A DNA stretch of 64,000 nt from Owenia fusiformis (Eukaryota > Annelida > Polychaeta > Sabellida > Oweniidae): NCBI GenBank assembly GCA_903813345.2, contig CAIIXF020000011.1, positions 5,792,571-5,856,570 on the forward strand, written 5' to 3'. The translations under genes and the position numbers were made by a program. The notes below the pieces were generated by a model, which saw only the letters and a program-made list of their open reading frames with translations, did no database searches and was not told where the DNA came from. This document shows, one piece after another, positions 12,325 to 24,331 of this stretch (position 1 is its first letter; each line of letters begins with the position of its first letter).

Positions 12325-13466
12325 AGCAAGCCTAATAACCAGTGAAAACGTACCGTGACAAAATATATGCCGTCGTACAGTTTAGATGTACGTTGTCAAA
12401 TATTCAAGTAAACTCACCGATTTGAAGAAAGAACTATGAAATAGGTTTTGAAAAATTATCAGAGGAATACCTTTGTATGTATTTCATGTTTAATTCCAGG
12501 TGCATGCTCTTTGCAAGACGTTTAACTTTCTAATTACGTTAGCTTATTCTCGGTCAGCGCTCAAGTTGTTTTGTTGCTTTTATTCACTGGCTCTGGTAGG
12601 CGAAATGCTTGAAATGGGTGCAAAAAGGCCGAATAACTTGAAATGGTTACAATGCTCGAAATGAAGCAAACATTAAAACGGAGGAAATCATACATGCATT
12701 GATATGATAGCACTGATTGAAACGATTGAAACGTAATTTGCAATGTATACAGGGCTTCAGCTACACAATTCAGGTTGGTTAAAGATTTAACAAATGTTTA
12801 CGTTTTGACACTACATGTTTTTTAAAATCAGAAGTGTACGTTGTCAACTCGGTTGTACGTTGGACCTTACATCCCATGGTCCCCAAATCACATTTACCGT
12901 ATCTTTAACACCAACTGTACAAAGGATACTTGAAACATGTTCAATAAACATCACTTGTGAGTCATCACGAACTCCAAATGGATTTTTGAAATAAAAATTT
13001 GTTTTACATCACAAAGTTTCAATTACACAACTTACAGTCAAGTTGACAAAGTACAGTTTCGATTTTTAAAATTATACCAAATACTAAATAATTATTAAAT
13101 CTTGAGAAAAAAACATATTCTCATAAATACAATCGACACTCTTAGAAGACAGGGGAGAAAATGATCAAAGGAAATGTGAAAAACAACATTTCCCAACCAA
13201 TCAATTATCTGGGTAGATTTACTACAAGACAATCAGCACTGCTCAAGCATCTTTTAACGTAATAAGAATGTTAAAAGTCTTTCGAAGAGAATACACATGA
13301 AATTGAACGTTAAACGAAATGAAATTAAACGTGAAATCCTTTATGTATTCCTCAGATTATTTTTTAAAACCTATCTACATTATAGTTTCGGCTTCAAATC
13401 TGTTAACATTGACAACGTACATCTTAAGTGTACGACGGTAGTTTTGTCGATGGTAAGGCGTGTTAA
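12325..13466. mobile_element. TTAA-type TIR element, copy 1
   Basis: The left end has GTGACAAAATATATGCCGTC and TAGATGTACGTTGTCAA. The right end has TTGACAACGTACATCTTAAG, TGTACGACGG and GATGGTAAGGCGTGTTAAA, complementary to the left end. Subterminal parts around the GCTCAAG and CCCTGTCTTCTAAG words also pair. The same ends occur at 58936-61044. Both right ends finish GGCGTG followed by TTAA, suggesting a TTAA target (piggyBac/Kolobok-like). No transposase was found. The frame at 13297-13647 overlaps the right end and is not called. Confidence 0.75.
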
Positions 13467-13999
13467 ATGGACAATAAATCCGATATTAAGACGACCGAAA
13501 AGTATTTTAAATAATATCCTCGATTTGATCCTGGATGGAGAAACTCTGCCAAAGTTTAAAAGTCACAATTACATTCTGGGTATGCATCCGGATGATAGTC
13601 TAAGCTTTGCTATATACTTGCAGAACCCAATGAACCTAACAAAATGATAAATCAACTCGGAGCATTGAGTCATAAACTTAAAAGTAAACATCTAACCGGA
13701 ATAGTTTAATCATTTTTTGAACGGCTGGTTGACATTCTACCAGATCGCAACAGTGTTACGCTTTTCAGCCTTGATGATGCTATTTTCTTACTTTTACTCT
13801 TCTGCAATATATGTTCTGTAATGTGTATATACATGTATTAATTGTTTTGCTCTCCAATTAAACGGAGGAAATAAAGAAACAGCATAACATATGGTATAAC
13901 ATCATATTAACACTTGTCCGCCTATCATTAAAACAGGACATTGAAAATCTAGTCTATTTGAATACCATGTTTCATTGTACGAATCCTGTGTTTTTTAAG

Positions 14000-14901
14000 G
14001 TGCGGACAAGAAACCAAGAGAAACTCCTGACAGAGTATTGGTAATCTACGCCTACACTGAAATTTCTGATTGGAAACATGATATAAGGAAAAACAATTTG
14101 CAATTTTTCATTGATTTCGCAATAAACGGTAAACACCAAGGTAGCGATGTTGATTACGTCTTTGTTGTAAATGGATACAACAATAGTATTGATATCCCTG
14201 CATACAACAACACATACGTGATCGTTCGGGAAAACACTGGCTTTGACGCATGCGCATGGAAGGAAGCTCTGCTTCAGATGAAAAAGTTGAAAGGAGAATA
14301 TTGGTATAAATTCTTCGTGCTATTAAATGCATCTGTTAGAGGACCTTTTATACCTCCTTACGCTAATGATAAACATTGGATTACCTACTTTACGAAATAT
14401 CTAAACGATGACACAAAATTAGTGGGTACGAGCATTTGCTGTTCAAAGAAGCATCCCGTACATCTCCAATCCATGTTTCTCGTCACAAGCATTTCGGGAT
14501 TAAGAATCCTGGAACAAGATGTCCTCAGATGCTACAAGAAAAAAATTTCAGTTATTGAAAATGTCGAAAAAAAGTCGTCACAGGTTTTTCTAAAAAGAGG
14601 CTTTAATATTGTGTCACTTTTGAAACAATGGGAAGACCACGATTTTCGAGACAAGAATTTGACTGATGAAATGTGTAAAAAGCACAACAAGAAAAAAGGA
14701 GATCCATATATTCCAAATACATATTATAATAACATTGATATTTCTCCATTCGAAGTCATATTTTTCAAAAACAACAAAGGTGCGAATCAGAAAACACATG
14801 ATGCATACACACAAATGATGTTGGAATGGAAACAAAAGTATTCAAGCCAAAAATCAGTGGGTTATATTACAACCGATTCTAGGAATTACATCCACTTGTG
14901 A
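14000..14901 (+). CDS. Glycosyltransferase-like protein (RgpF-like motif), 3' exon
   Basis: A long uninterrupted frame of about 300 codons, the longest host-like frame in the window. There is no ATG at its 5' end. A TTTTTTAAG acceptor-like site at 13991-13999 suggests an exon starting near 14000, with the first coding exon upstream and not identified. Counting from codon TTG at 14038, motifs are RENTGFDACAW at residues 64-74, FFVLLNASVRGPF at 92-104, LVGTSICC at 128-135 and VHLQSMFLVT at 141-150. This order resembles a poorly characterised glycosyltransferase-like family seen in algae and invertebrates and related in style to rhamnan-synthesis RgpF proteins. Acceptor, donor and cell location cannot be read from the sequence. 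The exon ends at TGA 14899-14901, with a likely polyadenylation signal 131 bp later. Confidence is high that this is a gene and moderate for the family. Confidence 0.72.
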
Positions 14902-15031
14902 TTTTGTATTTTCATCGGAATCATCAGTCAGGCTCAGTAAATGCATGAGTTACAATGAACAATTCATTTGATTTTCAATATTTACTGAGAATGGTGCCAT
15001 GGTTGAATTGAACTTTTTGTCGATTATTTTC

Positions 15032-15037
15032 AATAAA
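15032..15037 (+). terminator. Polyadenylation signal candidate
   Basis: AATAAA within TTCAATAAAACTATAACC, 131 bp after the stop of the glycosyltransferase-like exon. Position and sequence fit its 3' end. Confidence 0.55.
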
Positions 15038-15219
15038 ACTATAACCAAACGTGTAAATGATAATTTTGGTCTTCTGTCATGTATTGGTGAGGCAATCATG
15101 AATAAGACCCTGCAAATGTGAGATGATGCAAGTATATCGCTTAAATTTACATTTGGTGGTGTTTGGAAAGATACAAGGAGTAAGAAATACTCAGCACATA
15201 TAAACAGAGACATTACAGA

Positions 15220-17230
15220 GACAACACTCGCTGCATATATGGAACACTCTGTATATTCAGGTATTGCTTCTCTTAAGAATACTCAAATATATGCAAACGC
15301 AATACTTTGTAAGTGTGCAATATATTCACACATTATAATTGCTTCTTTCTGACTATATCAAGCTATTTCTAAGTTATACTGCTCATTTTATAATTGAGCA
15401 TACAAATAAAAAACAGACTATTTGTGCGTATTTTTCTTTTAATCATGATAAAACAATAGTTAGATATATATAGCAATTAACACTGGTTATATTTGCATAT
15501 GATCTGCATATATGCCATTTTTCATGAGTATTCCTGCATATTTTGGGATAAGTAATATGCAGCATGTGATTATATTGAGACATGCACGAGAATATAAACT
15601 AACTACATTAGCATATATGGAGTCAAGATCGGTATATTTGACATTCCTTTATGATCATATGCAGCACATGATATGCATATTTTTGCTTATTCAGGAGGAC
15701 TGCTGGTAGACGCTGTTTTGTGATTGGGCATCGACCCAGGCATTGTACATAAACAGCTTTTACGTTTTTTTATAATTTATTTAACATTTATTTAGATGTG
15801 TTTGTACAGAGTAGGCCAAAGAAACGACCTCTACAAGTAATAACTTCAAATAGATAAACAAAATTGTATACATCGGGAAACGAAAAACATTTTCAAAAGC
15901 AATGATATGATGTTCAATACTAAAAAAATATGATGAAACATTTTGATGGATATTAATAGGATAATTATGTTTTGGCCAAACCTGTAAACTGCTAAAAAAT
16001 ATATTTACATTGCATTGTACATGATGTAACATTATATTTCTATCTATAAAATGGTGCGAACTTATGCTCTTAATCAATGTATGCATATTGCTCGATCTTG
16101 AAAACTGTGTTTTTTGTAGTTAGATCTTCTGGTCGCAAATTCTCGTACAATACTGAATTCTGCATTTTCCATTCAAACTCCTTTCTTCTACAAGTTTCTC
16201 AATATCTATGTAAATTCAGCTATCACATGACTTCTATTTTGCGAGAAATTTGTCACTGCACACAAATACACTGCTCTGCAGACACTGCTCTGAAAATACA
16301 TAGACACTGCTGTGTATTTTAAACAATGATACAAAGACACCAGTTTATAGCATACTGTTCAGCCATACAGTATAATGGACCTTCCAAGACAATCAATTAA
16401 TTAAATTATCAAGATCGATGCAAAGTCTTATATTTACAACAATTTGCCATGTGTCTTTATTGTGTTTTTTATTCATCGAACCTACTTATATCAAAACTCA
16501 ATCATCTATCTATTAAGGGAAATAAAAAGAGAAATACAAAGCAAGCTAAACTTTCACTTACGAGAGGCTTCATCGTGTTCCTGGGTCTGGCGTGGAGCAA
16601 ACGACTGTCTGGCTAAATTGCGCCAATGTGTAGACATTTTCACAGTATGGCTTTATATTTAGTGACTACTCGTAGAGCAAGCAAAGCAAAGCAAAATGTC
16701 AACCACCTTTGTGCGTGTCACGTACGATCATTACTTGTGCATTATAGCTTGGAGACATGCAGCTTGCTCAATATCCACCCTCCCATCATCTTCAGTTATT
16801 CAATAACACTACATATTGTTAAAACTCGAAAGACTAAATTCTGCACCATTTTGCTGCTATATTGAACAGTCATAATGCTGTATTGATGAACCCATGATTT
16901 GACATCTCTAATAACTAATCTAAACATAAACAGTGCTAATTACCTGACACAATTGCACAATTGTGGCCGGACGTTTGGAGAAGCATTCCTGATTTGTATA
17001 GAATTACCTTTTCATTCTTGGCATTCAAAATACAATAATAATTCACTTTTTGATGTAATTTTTGATGTTTTTATCTCAAATAATAAGCTTATTCATAGGA
17101 TTAAATCTGAATGACATTCTGGTGATTTAAAAAATTGTATTAATCTTGGACACCATCCCGACATAATATCTCTTTAATAATCTGCAATCAAGAAATTGAT
17201 AGACATACTTTAATCAGATAAATGGATTAT
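15220..17230. other. No recognised feature
   Basis: AT-rich sequence with scattered short frames on both strands and repeated ATATGC/GCATAT words near 15480-15680. No domain, terminal repeat or tandem array was recognised. Confidence 0.5.
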
Positions 17231-17318
17231 TTAGTTGTTAAGATTACTGAAAAAGTGTTTGTTGGAACCCTTGTTGAATATTTGTGTAGGCCTTGATATA
17301 TACCGTTTCGACACCGTT

Positions 17319-17491
17319 CCGGTGTAAAAGAAATGATGGTCCCCTGGGGATTATGGTCCCCTTTCTTAAAGGCCCTTACTGGCCCTGATTGTGGATACGA
17401 TAATAAGGGAAAGAGTTGTATTTAGGTCACCATATAAATCAATGGAAAGTAGGACCATAATTTGATAGGACCTCCTACCCTTTTACACCGG
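17319..17491. mobile_element. 173-bp MITE with CCGGTGTAAAAG ends
   Basis: CCGGTGTAAAAG at 17319-17330 is complementary to CTTTTACACCGG at 17480-17491. Inside, the stretch on the minus strand GTAGGAGGTCCTATCAAATT also occurs at about 2795. Repeats of CACCGAAACGGCACCGAAA flavour continue to about 17590 and may be remnants of related ends. Confidence 0.65.
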
Positions 17492-17699
17492 CACCGAAAC
17501 CTTTCCACACCAAAATTTGCTACCGGACTAGTCAGTCCATTTGGTGCCGAAACGGCACCGAAATTTGGCACCGAAACGGCGTCGAAAATCATTGCATTTT
17601 GGGGGTGGTAGGTCACATTTGCTGCGATTCATCGGCCTGTTTGAGTATTTTGTTCCAAACTGAAATATGTGTTGCAATCAAATGTTTCGAAAGCCATTT

Positions 17700-20280
17700 A
17701 CCATTTATGCTCTTTTCAGACATTCAATCAATTTAAATCAAAACGCTTTTTGACATCTCATATCACCAGTCTCGAAAAAATCAAAGAACAATTGTTGAAG
17801 GACAAAAACCTATACGCAATAGTATGGTAGCGATGGCCAATTTAACAACCCCCGAATTGACAACTTAGTATCTGTTATGGCAAAGAATGAAGAGATTATT
17901 TATGAGGCATTGTCATATGCTTCTATTCAAATCTCTAATACCAGACAGGATCTTAATATGAGCCTGGCCATAGGAAAACATGTCTTATCACAAAAATGAG
18001 AATTGTGCTACAGAGCCAAAAATGTGCCCAAGATTAAGAGGAAAATGTGTTCAATTCAAATCCGACTTTTTTGTCTATATACAGGGTGTCTCAAAAAAAT
18101 GTACCCAAAAGTATATCAAGAGCACAGCTAAACCAATCAATATTTTCAGACATTTTTCGCATGGTCATGTAGCCAAAACATGAAAGTTTTCTCCCCAATA
18201 CACCATTTTTATTTCAGTCTTGACTTTTTGATGATTTAACCCTTTACCTTTTACACCACATAATCAATGTAACCTCATATTTTGATGACAGCCTGTATCC
18301 TTACTGCTACATTGTTCATCACATTTGATAATAATTCTGGTAGAATGTTTTAGATTTCTCTTTGGATGTTGCCCTTAAGTTGTTCTAGGTCTTTTTGCTT
18401 GGAATGAACATTAAAACACTCCTTCAAATAGCCACAGAGAAAGATGTTTGAGGATGACGATGGCAGAACAACCACAGATAATCAGGTCAATTATCGTCAA
18501 ATGATTCAGGAGTTACCTTCCAGAGTTAGGTAGGCTAGCCTGGAGACCAAATCATATCCAAATGAAAACACAGTGGTCTCAAATTGAAAAACAAACAAAA
18601 GCTACATTAGAATCCCAAGCAATGCAGTTTCTTGAACCTCTGACCTCTCTGTATAAGGGGCTACAAGACATCGTGAGGGCCTCCCTATTCACCATATTTG
18701 ACGGCCTATACTTTTTTCTCTGAGGCTATTTGAAGGACCATTTGTATGCTAAACCCAAGCTAAGAGACCTAGAACAACTTAAGACCAGCATCCGAACAGA
18801 AATCAAAACATTCCACCAGATATATCAAATGTGATAAACAATGTAGTAGAAAGGATGCAGACTGTCATCAAAATACGAGGTTACATTGAAAATGTGGTGT
18901 AAAAGGTTACGGGTTAAAGTATCAAAATGGCAAAACTGAATTAAAAACTGTGTATAGGGGAAAAACTTTTATCTTTTATCTACAAGACCATGCAAAAACT
19001 GTCTGAAAATATTGATTGGTTTGTCTATGGTGTTGATATACTTTTGGGTACATTTTTTTGAGACACCCTATATATGCAAAGAAAAATTGTTAAGACATAA
19101 GCCATGGCTCATTTGAAAGGTCTCGTTGTGCTTTCTAAGATAAACAAAAAATCAGAATATTGGAAAGATCTGTGATAAGATCCCTTTTCCTGTGGCCTGG
19201 CTCATATACTGAACACACATGTGAGACAACTTAGAAAAGTTCTATTTTTAGCTACACCGGGCAATTCATATTCGATCACAGCAATTCACTGAAATAGAGA
19301 GTTCTTATTTATCTGGAATGACTCAAATGCTACAGGGGAGACTTCCATTTACATTCTTTGCGCCGAAAGAATTAAAAGGGATATTAGAAATGTTTACATT
19401 ACAGTTAGTTACAAATCTAGGTGCAGAGTGGGAGTTAAACTATGATCCTCTTGACAAATAGTATAGATCAATGACTATGACTAAAAGGGCTTTGTATATT
19501 ACAATGGAATTTCCTTTTAGAAGACGACACGGTGTTTTAATTTAAATAAGATAAAAACCAATCCTGTGTCTATCAGTACAACCAAATCCGCCATTATCCT
19601 GAGAAATGATTTTGATTATGTGGGATTGATGATCAGATGGGGATGTACATTACGTTGTCTACTTCTAAATTTGCAAAATGCAAATGGGAAGTAGAAAGCT
19701 GTGTTTCTGGGAAGGTTGGTTAAAGCTGCACAATCTTGCAATATTGATGTGATTTTGGGAGAGATACAGGATGGGGTTTCTATAATCAACGGCTATGTCT
19801 TAATGCAAAACTTCACAGGAAAGATTGCAATGACTTGTAAGGATGAATCAGAATTTAGGCATTTATGTGACACTCCATCATGTATTGTCCAATTACCCTT
19901 TCGGTGTCATTTAAGATCAGAAAATCAAATAGTTCATTATGCTCCAGGAATGTCCAGAGCAGAAAATTATTAATCCTGGGGTGAAAAATGTAGCATTTTT
20001 AGCGAAATTTCATTCAACATTGATAGAGTGGAATTTTGGAGACTCTGACATTGAAAAATGTGCATACCCCTTAATTGACCCATATCTGAACCTCTATCTG
20101 ACCTTGATATGCTCTAACCCTCTTGGGTCTAAATTTTACAATTTGTCATTGCTGCCATAATATTAATAGCATTAATTGGCTTGGCTATTAATTTGTTGAA
20201 GCAAGGGAAAGTGCTTTTGAAATTGGGGTCTGCCTTTATTTCAAGGAGTTTTCGTCCTTAGCCCACAACTGAGAATGGAA
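17700..20280 (+). pseudogene. Retroelement envelope-like gene remnant, broken
   Basis: Plus-strand fragments in several frames fit an envelope-like membrane glycoprotein of the kind carried by some invertebrate LTR retroelements. About 17780-18060 contains a polar helical stretch that could be a coiled coil. About 19280-19700 holds the part typical of the ectodomain, with a glycine/proline-rich segment followed by a short beta-rich stretch. About 19700-19980 has a cysteine-rich segment. About 20140-20230 encodes a hydrophobic segment of around 20 residues followed by basic residues, like a membrane anchor with a short tail. Stops, frameshifts and an inserted transposon at 18081-19070 disable it. 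The matching pol gene was not found nearby, and the Ty3-type element downstream is a separate, younger insertion. The assignment rests on general family features, so it is moderate. Confidence 0.45.
18081..19070. mobile_element. Palindromic Tc1/mariner-like element
   Basis: The ends CAGGGTGTCTCAAAAAAATG (left) and its complement (right, worn at the last bases) lie next to TA. The arms remain complementary for about 380 bp each, so nearly the whole element is one long inverted repeat. The right arm (about 18725-18900, plus strand) encodes GYLKDHLYAKPKLRDLEQLK and, in another frame, a helix ending VIKIRGYIENVV, both matching mariner-type transposase C-terminal regions. The left arm carries the same tail on the minus strand. 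It interrupts the envelope-like remnant. Confidence 0.85.
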
Positions 20281-20719
20281 TTGTGTGAACAGTAATAATT
20301 ATGCAACTATAATGGGACCTCACTTAATATGATTGAGCAATCATTCAGATTTTTATATATACAGGGTGGTTCAAAAAAAATTGGAACATTTATTAATTGA
20401 ACGCAAAACCTTTATTTTTCCTCTAAAATGCACCGAAATTTTAGTGAGCATAGGTCAGTCACTTATTTATCTGAAGTAACGTTTATAGGTGAAAACCACA
20501 AAGTTAATGCATTAAAATAGCCAATGTTTCATAGGACCCCCTTTTCTTAAATATACACTTGTCAATTTTCCGCTACTTTTTCAAGTATTCTTTATTTCAA
20601 AGCTTTAATGAATATGTTAATTGCTATACACATTTTATAAAATCATACTCAGTTGACAAGAGGTATTTATATCTATGGTTTACTAGAAAACTCTGTGTTA
20701 TTGTCAACTAAAGAATACC

Positions 20720-20892
20720 TGTCATGTGAAACAAACATGAGCCTTTAATTTAGTTTCATAAGTCACTGATAGGTGTCTCTAGTTGTATTGTATTGGATGA
20801 CGTCACGAATAGCTTCTCAATAAAGTTGTACTCTCTCTAAGTCAATTGCTCCTGTTTTGTCTATTATCTATTATCTATTATATCAACGGACA
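20720..20892 (+). repeat. 5' LTR
   Basis: Begins TGTCATGTGA and ends CAACGGACA, with the usual TG...CA ends. It contains an AATAAA at 20819-20824, expected near the R/U5 border. It carries a longer ATCTATT run than the 3' LTR. A clear TATA box was not found. Confidence 0.93.
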
Positions 20893-20910
20893 TGGTGGCA
20901 GTGGAAACGT
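20893..20910 (+). other. Putative tRNA primer binding site
   Basis: TGGTGGCAGTGGAAACGT directly follows the 5' LTR and starts TGG, complementary to a tRNA CCA end. The donor tRNA was not identified. Confidence 0.6.
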
Positions 20911-21136
20911 TATTAACACGTTGTATTGGAAGCGCCAAAGATCATTTTGACACTAAAATCTACAAGATTGATGACTGTTTTGATAGAGAAATCCGGGTGC
21001 AGATGTTGAGACTGAAAGAATAAAATTGCTAAATTTTATCCTTCACGTGGAGATCACTATTGCAGTATTGCGCATGTGCAAGATTGACTGTAAACATCCG
21101 GTCAAAAAGGAACATTTTCACGGAGACTTGAAATAT

Positions 21137-21430
21137 CCTGTGTGGAACATATATCCTGTGTGGAATACAAATATCCTGTGTGGAACAAAAATCCTATGTG
21201 GAGAATATATATCCTGTGTGGAACAAATATCCTGTGTGGAAATTTCGTGGAAATATTGTGTAACTATTTTGATAAGCTATTGAGTCATTACAAACTGTGT
21301 GAGTACCGTTTGAATACATTTTGCATGATAATTGATATCTTATGTACATTTACTGGGTGACTTCATCCTGTGTGGATATTATACGTACATAAACGACAAT
21401 TACTGTGTGATTACATCCTGTGTGGATATA
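21137..21430 (+). repeat. ATCCTGTGTGGA repeats in the retrotransposon leader
   Basis: ATCCTGTGTGGA or a one-base variant occurs about six times at 21137-21245 with 15-25 bp spacing, and again at about 21366 and 21414, all upstream of gag in the same orientation. Their location in the untranslated leader suggests packaging or translation roles, but this is only inference. Confidence 0.75.
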
Positions 21431-21480
21431 TTATCTGATATCTGATGATTGCTGTGTGAACTATATTGTATACATAGACT

Positions 21481-22812
21481 ATGGCTAAATTTCATCCTCC
21501 CGATAAGTTTGCTTTTGATAAGCCAAACGATTGGCCTGAATGGAAGACACAATTCCTGAGATTTAGAATAGCGACAAAGCTGCATAAGGAGGATAATGAC
21601 GTACAAGTGTCGGCACAGATATATGCTATGGGTCAAGATGCGGAAAAGATCTACAAGACTTTACAATTTAATCCTGATGTTGGTCCCCAGGAGGAAGGCC
21701 AGCCTGTGCCAGATCCTCGATCGTTTGAGCGGGTTATAGAAGCGTATGATACTTACTTCATTCCGAAAATAAACCTGTTCAGTGAAGAGATCAAATTCGA
21801 TAGTCGATCTCAACATGAAGGAGAGTCGGCAGAATCTTTCATTCGTGATCTATACCATTTAAGTGAAAGATGTGATTTTAATAATCGTGATAGGCGTATA
21901 AAGATTCGATTGGTGAATGGTATGCTGGACAAGAAGCTGTCTATGGAGTTACAGTTAAAAACATTATCATTAGAACAATGTATTCAGAAAATACGTCAAC
22001 ATGAGTTGGTGAGAAACCAAATGTCATCAGAATCAGAGTTGGATTCAGTGAAATTCAAACATAGGCCTAAGCCTAAACATCCCAAAGGGAAATCTGCTAA
22101 GAGTGATAAATGTAGCAGATGTGGCAATGATTTTCATCAAGGAGGGATAACGACTTGTCCTGCTATAGGGCGCAAATGTTTTAAGTGCCAGGGCAGAGAT
22201 CATTTCGCAACGTGCTGTAGAACTACGACAAAACAAAACAGTGGTGAACAAAAACCTACAAGAAACAACAAGAACAAGAAAGTACTAACAGAGGTTGTGG
22301 TAGAACCTGATACTGTTGTATGTCCTGTGGACTATTGTATTGATAATGTTGATTTGAGTGATAAGGTTGACATTGGGCCTCCGTGGCGAGTTTTGTTACC
22401 ACTTGAAAAGAATTATGTAAATTTCAAAATAGATACTGGGGCTGATGTATCTGTTATAGGTGTAGACCAATATAAGCAACTTAAAAACCAGCCCAGTCTA
22501 CGTCCAGTAACAAACATGTTATCGAGTCCAGGTGGTAAATTACATGCAAAAGGTCAGTTTGTGGCAAAGTTTACAGATCGTCAAAACATGTATATACGTG
22601 TGTATGTTGTTGATGAAAAATGTGATAATCTGCTTAGCAGAAATGCAGCACACAAACTGGGCTTGGTGAAAAGGGTTGATGTTGATAAGGTTTCAATTGA
22701 AAAGCCTAGTGTAAAATTTCCTGTAGTGGAAAATGTGAGTTCTAATTTTGAACAAATTCAAAAACTAAACTTACCTCTAAATGAAAAGGTTGCACAAGAA
22801 TTATTTGTATAA
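21481..22812 (+). CDS. Gag-protease polyprotein of the LTR retrotransposon
   Basis: An intact 443-codon frame starting at ATG 21481. The N-terminal two-thirds has the helical character of Ty3-type capsid. Residues about 211-243 hold two Cys/His clusters, the second a canonical CX2CX4HX4C zinc knuckle, for RNA binding. A short linker is followed by an aspartic protease with a DTGA active site near residue 318. Gag and protease therefore share one frame. The frame stops at 22810-22812, where the pol frame continues at +1 relative to it. This may be a programmed shift or a one-base loss, which the sequence alone does not settle. Confidence 0.9.
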   Translation: MAKFHPPDKFAFDKPNDWPEWKTQFLRFRIATKLHKEDNDVQVSAQIYAMGQDAEKIYKTLQFNPDVGPQEEGQPVPDPRSFERVIEAYDTYFIPKINLFSEEIKFDSRSQHEGESAESFIRDLYHLSERCDFNNRDRRIKIRLVNGMLDKKLSMELQLKTLSLEQCIQKIRQHELVRNQMSSESELDSVKFKHRPKPKHPKGKSAKSDKCSRCGNDFHQGGITTCPAIGRKCFKCQGRDHFATCCRTTTKQNSGEQKPTRNNKNKKVLTEVVVEPDTVVCPVDYCIDNVDLSDKVDIGPPWRVLLPLEKNYVNFKIDTGADVSVIGVDQYKQLKNQPSLRPVTNMLSSPGGKLHAKGQFVAKFTDRQNMYIRVYVVDEKCDNLLSRNAAHKLGLVKRVDVDKVSIEKPSVKFPVVENVSSNFEQIQKLNLPLNEKVAQELFV

Positions 22813-24304
22813 AGGTGAACCTGTAGACATAAATTTAGTTGAAAATGCAGTACCTTACGCTGTTGCTACTCCTCACAGGGTGCAATACCCTCTGTTAAAT
22901 GGTGTGAAGGAGGAGCTTGAGCGTTTGGAGACTGAAGGTAAAATACGTAAGGTCACTGAACCTACAGACTGGTGTGCTCCAATGGTACCTGTTAAACGTA
23001 AATCTGGTAAACGTCTTAGACTGTGTGGAGACTTCCGGAAACTAAATAAACAGATTGCCTTATGGGGTATCTCTTGCACCAGTTTGTCAAAGAGAAATGT
23101 CTGAACTGATCAAAGACATACCACAGTGCGATGTGTTTATGGATGACATTATAATTGAAGGGAAAAACAAAGCGGATCACGATAAGACAGCCGCGAGAGT
23201 TTTAAATGCGATACACGGGCCGGTTTAAAGCTCAATATTGAGAAATGTGTTTTTGAAAAACCGGAAGTTGAGTTCGTATGACAAATTGTCGGAAAGGATG
23301 GTGTTAAAACAAATCCTAGCCGTGTAAAAGCAATATTAGAAATGGAACCTCCTACTAATGTGAGTGAACTGAGAACCTTTATTGGGGGTGTAACTTATCT
23401 TGGTAGGTTTGTGAAAAACCTTGCAACCATTCTAGGTCCACTTTATGAATTACTCAAGAATGAGGTAGCGTGGAGATGGGACCAAGCTCAGATAAGATCC
23501 TTCAATGATATAAAGAAAGCTGTATCTCAAACTCCAGTATTACAGATTTATGACGTGAAGTTGCCTACTCTAGTAAGTGCGGATGCATCATCGTTCGGTA
23601 TTGGCGGTGCTATTATGCAGCTCCATGATAGTGAGTGGAAGCCAGTTGCATTCGTGTTGCGTACTTTAACAGATGCGGAGAAACGATACGCGCAAATAGA
23701 AAAGGAGTGTCTAGCAGCAGTTTGGACTTGTGAAAGACTAGACCGATATTTGATAGGTCTCGATTCGTTCAAACTTCTGTGTGATCACAAACCTTTGATA
23801 CCATTATTCAATGAAAAAGACATTGACAAAGTGCCTATTAGGTGTCAACGGTTATTACTGAGATTTATGCCGTTTAACGCAGTAGCTGAACACAAAGCAG
23901 GTAAGGACTTAGTTCTAGCAGATCTTTTGTCGCGGAAACCTCTCGCCTGTGTTAACAACAATGAGTTGAATGAGATAGATAACATAGAATCATATGTTAG
24001 CTCAGTGATGTCAGAAATACCAGTTACTTCTAACAGATTAGATAAAATTAGAGAAGCTTTAGCTCAAGATGAAGAAATGACCACAGTTATTGAGTATACA
24101 CTTGAAGGGTGGCCTAAAAACTATGGTAAAATTCCTGATAACATTCCTCGGTATTTTCAAGCGCGGGCTAGTTTATCTGTCGTGAACGGATTACTTTTAT
24201 ATGACGAGAGAATCGTTATTCCCAAGGCTATGTACCTTGAAATCTTGGAAAAACTTCATGTGGGTCATTTTGGTGTGGCTAAATGCCGGGAGCCAGCTCA
24301 GTAA
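22781..24304 (+). pseudogene. Reverse transcriptase/RNase H of the LTR retrotransposon, deleted
   Basis: The frame opens with a typical Ty3 RT N-terminus, including a WCAPMVPV segment and an LRLCGDFRKLN segment. At about 23055 it jumps straight to the region after motif B. Roughly 65 residues including the first catalytic Asp are missing and the frame shifts. The FMDD active-site motif survives at about 23140 in another frame, followed by stops near 23228 and 23280. From 23342 a 320-codon frame carries the RT connection and RNase H, with a SADAS motif and an EKRYAQIEKECLA segment, then the start of the integrase zinc domain. The enzyme cannot be functional. It is not reconstructed here. Confidence 0.9.
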
Positions 24305-24331
24305 ACTGTGTGGTAGCCAGGTATTAGTAAC

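Noticed and set aside
13297-13647. 116-codon plus-strand frame upstream of the glycosyltransferase-like exon
   Set aside because: Its first half lies in the right end of a TIR element and no domain or splice link to the next exon was found.
22045-22251. Minus-strand frame opposite the zinc knuckles
   Set aside because: Shadow of the gag frame on the other strand.
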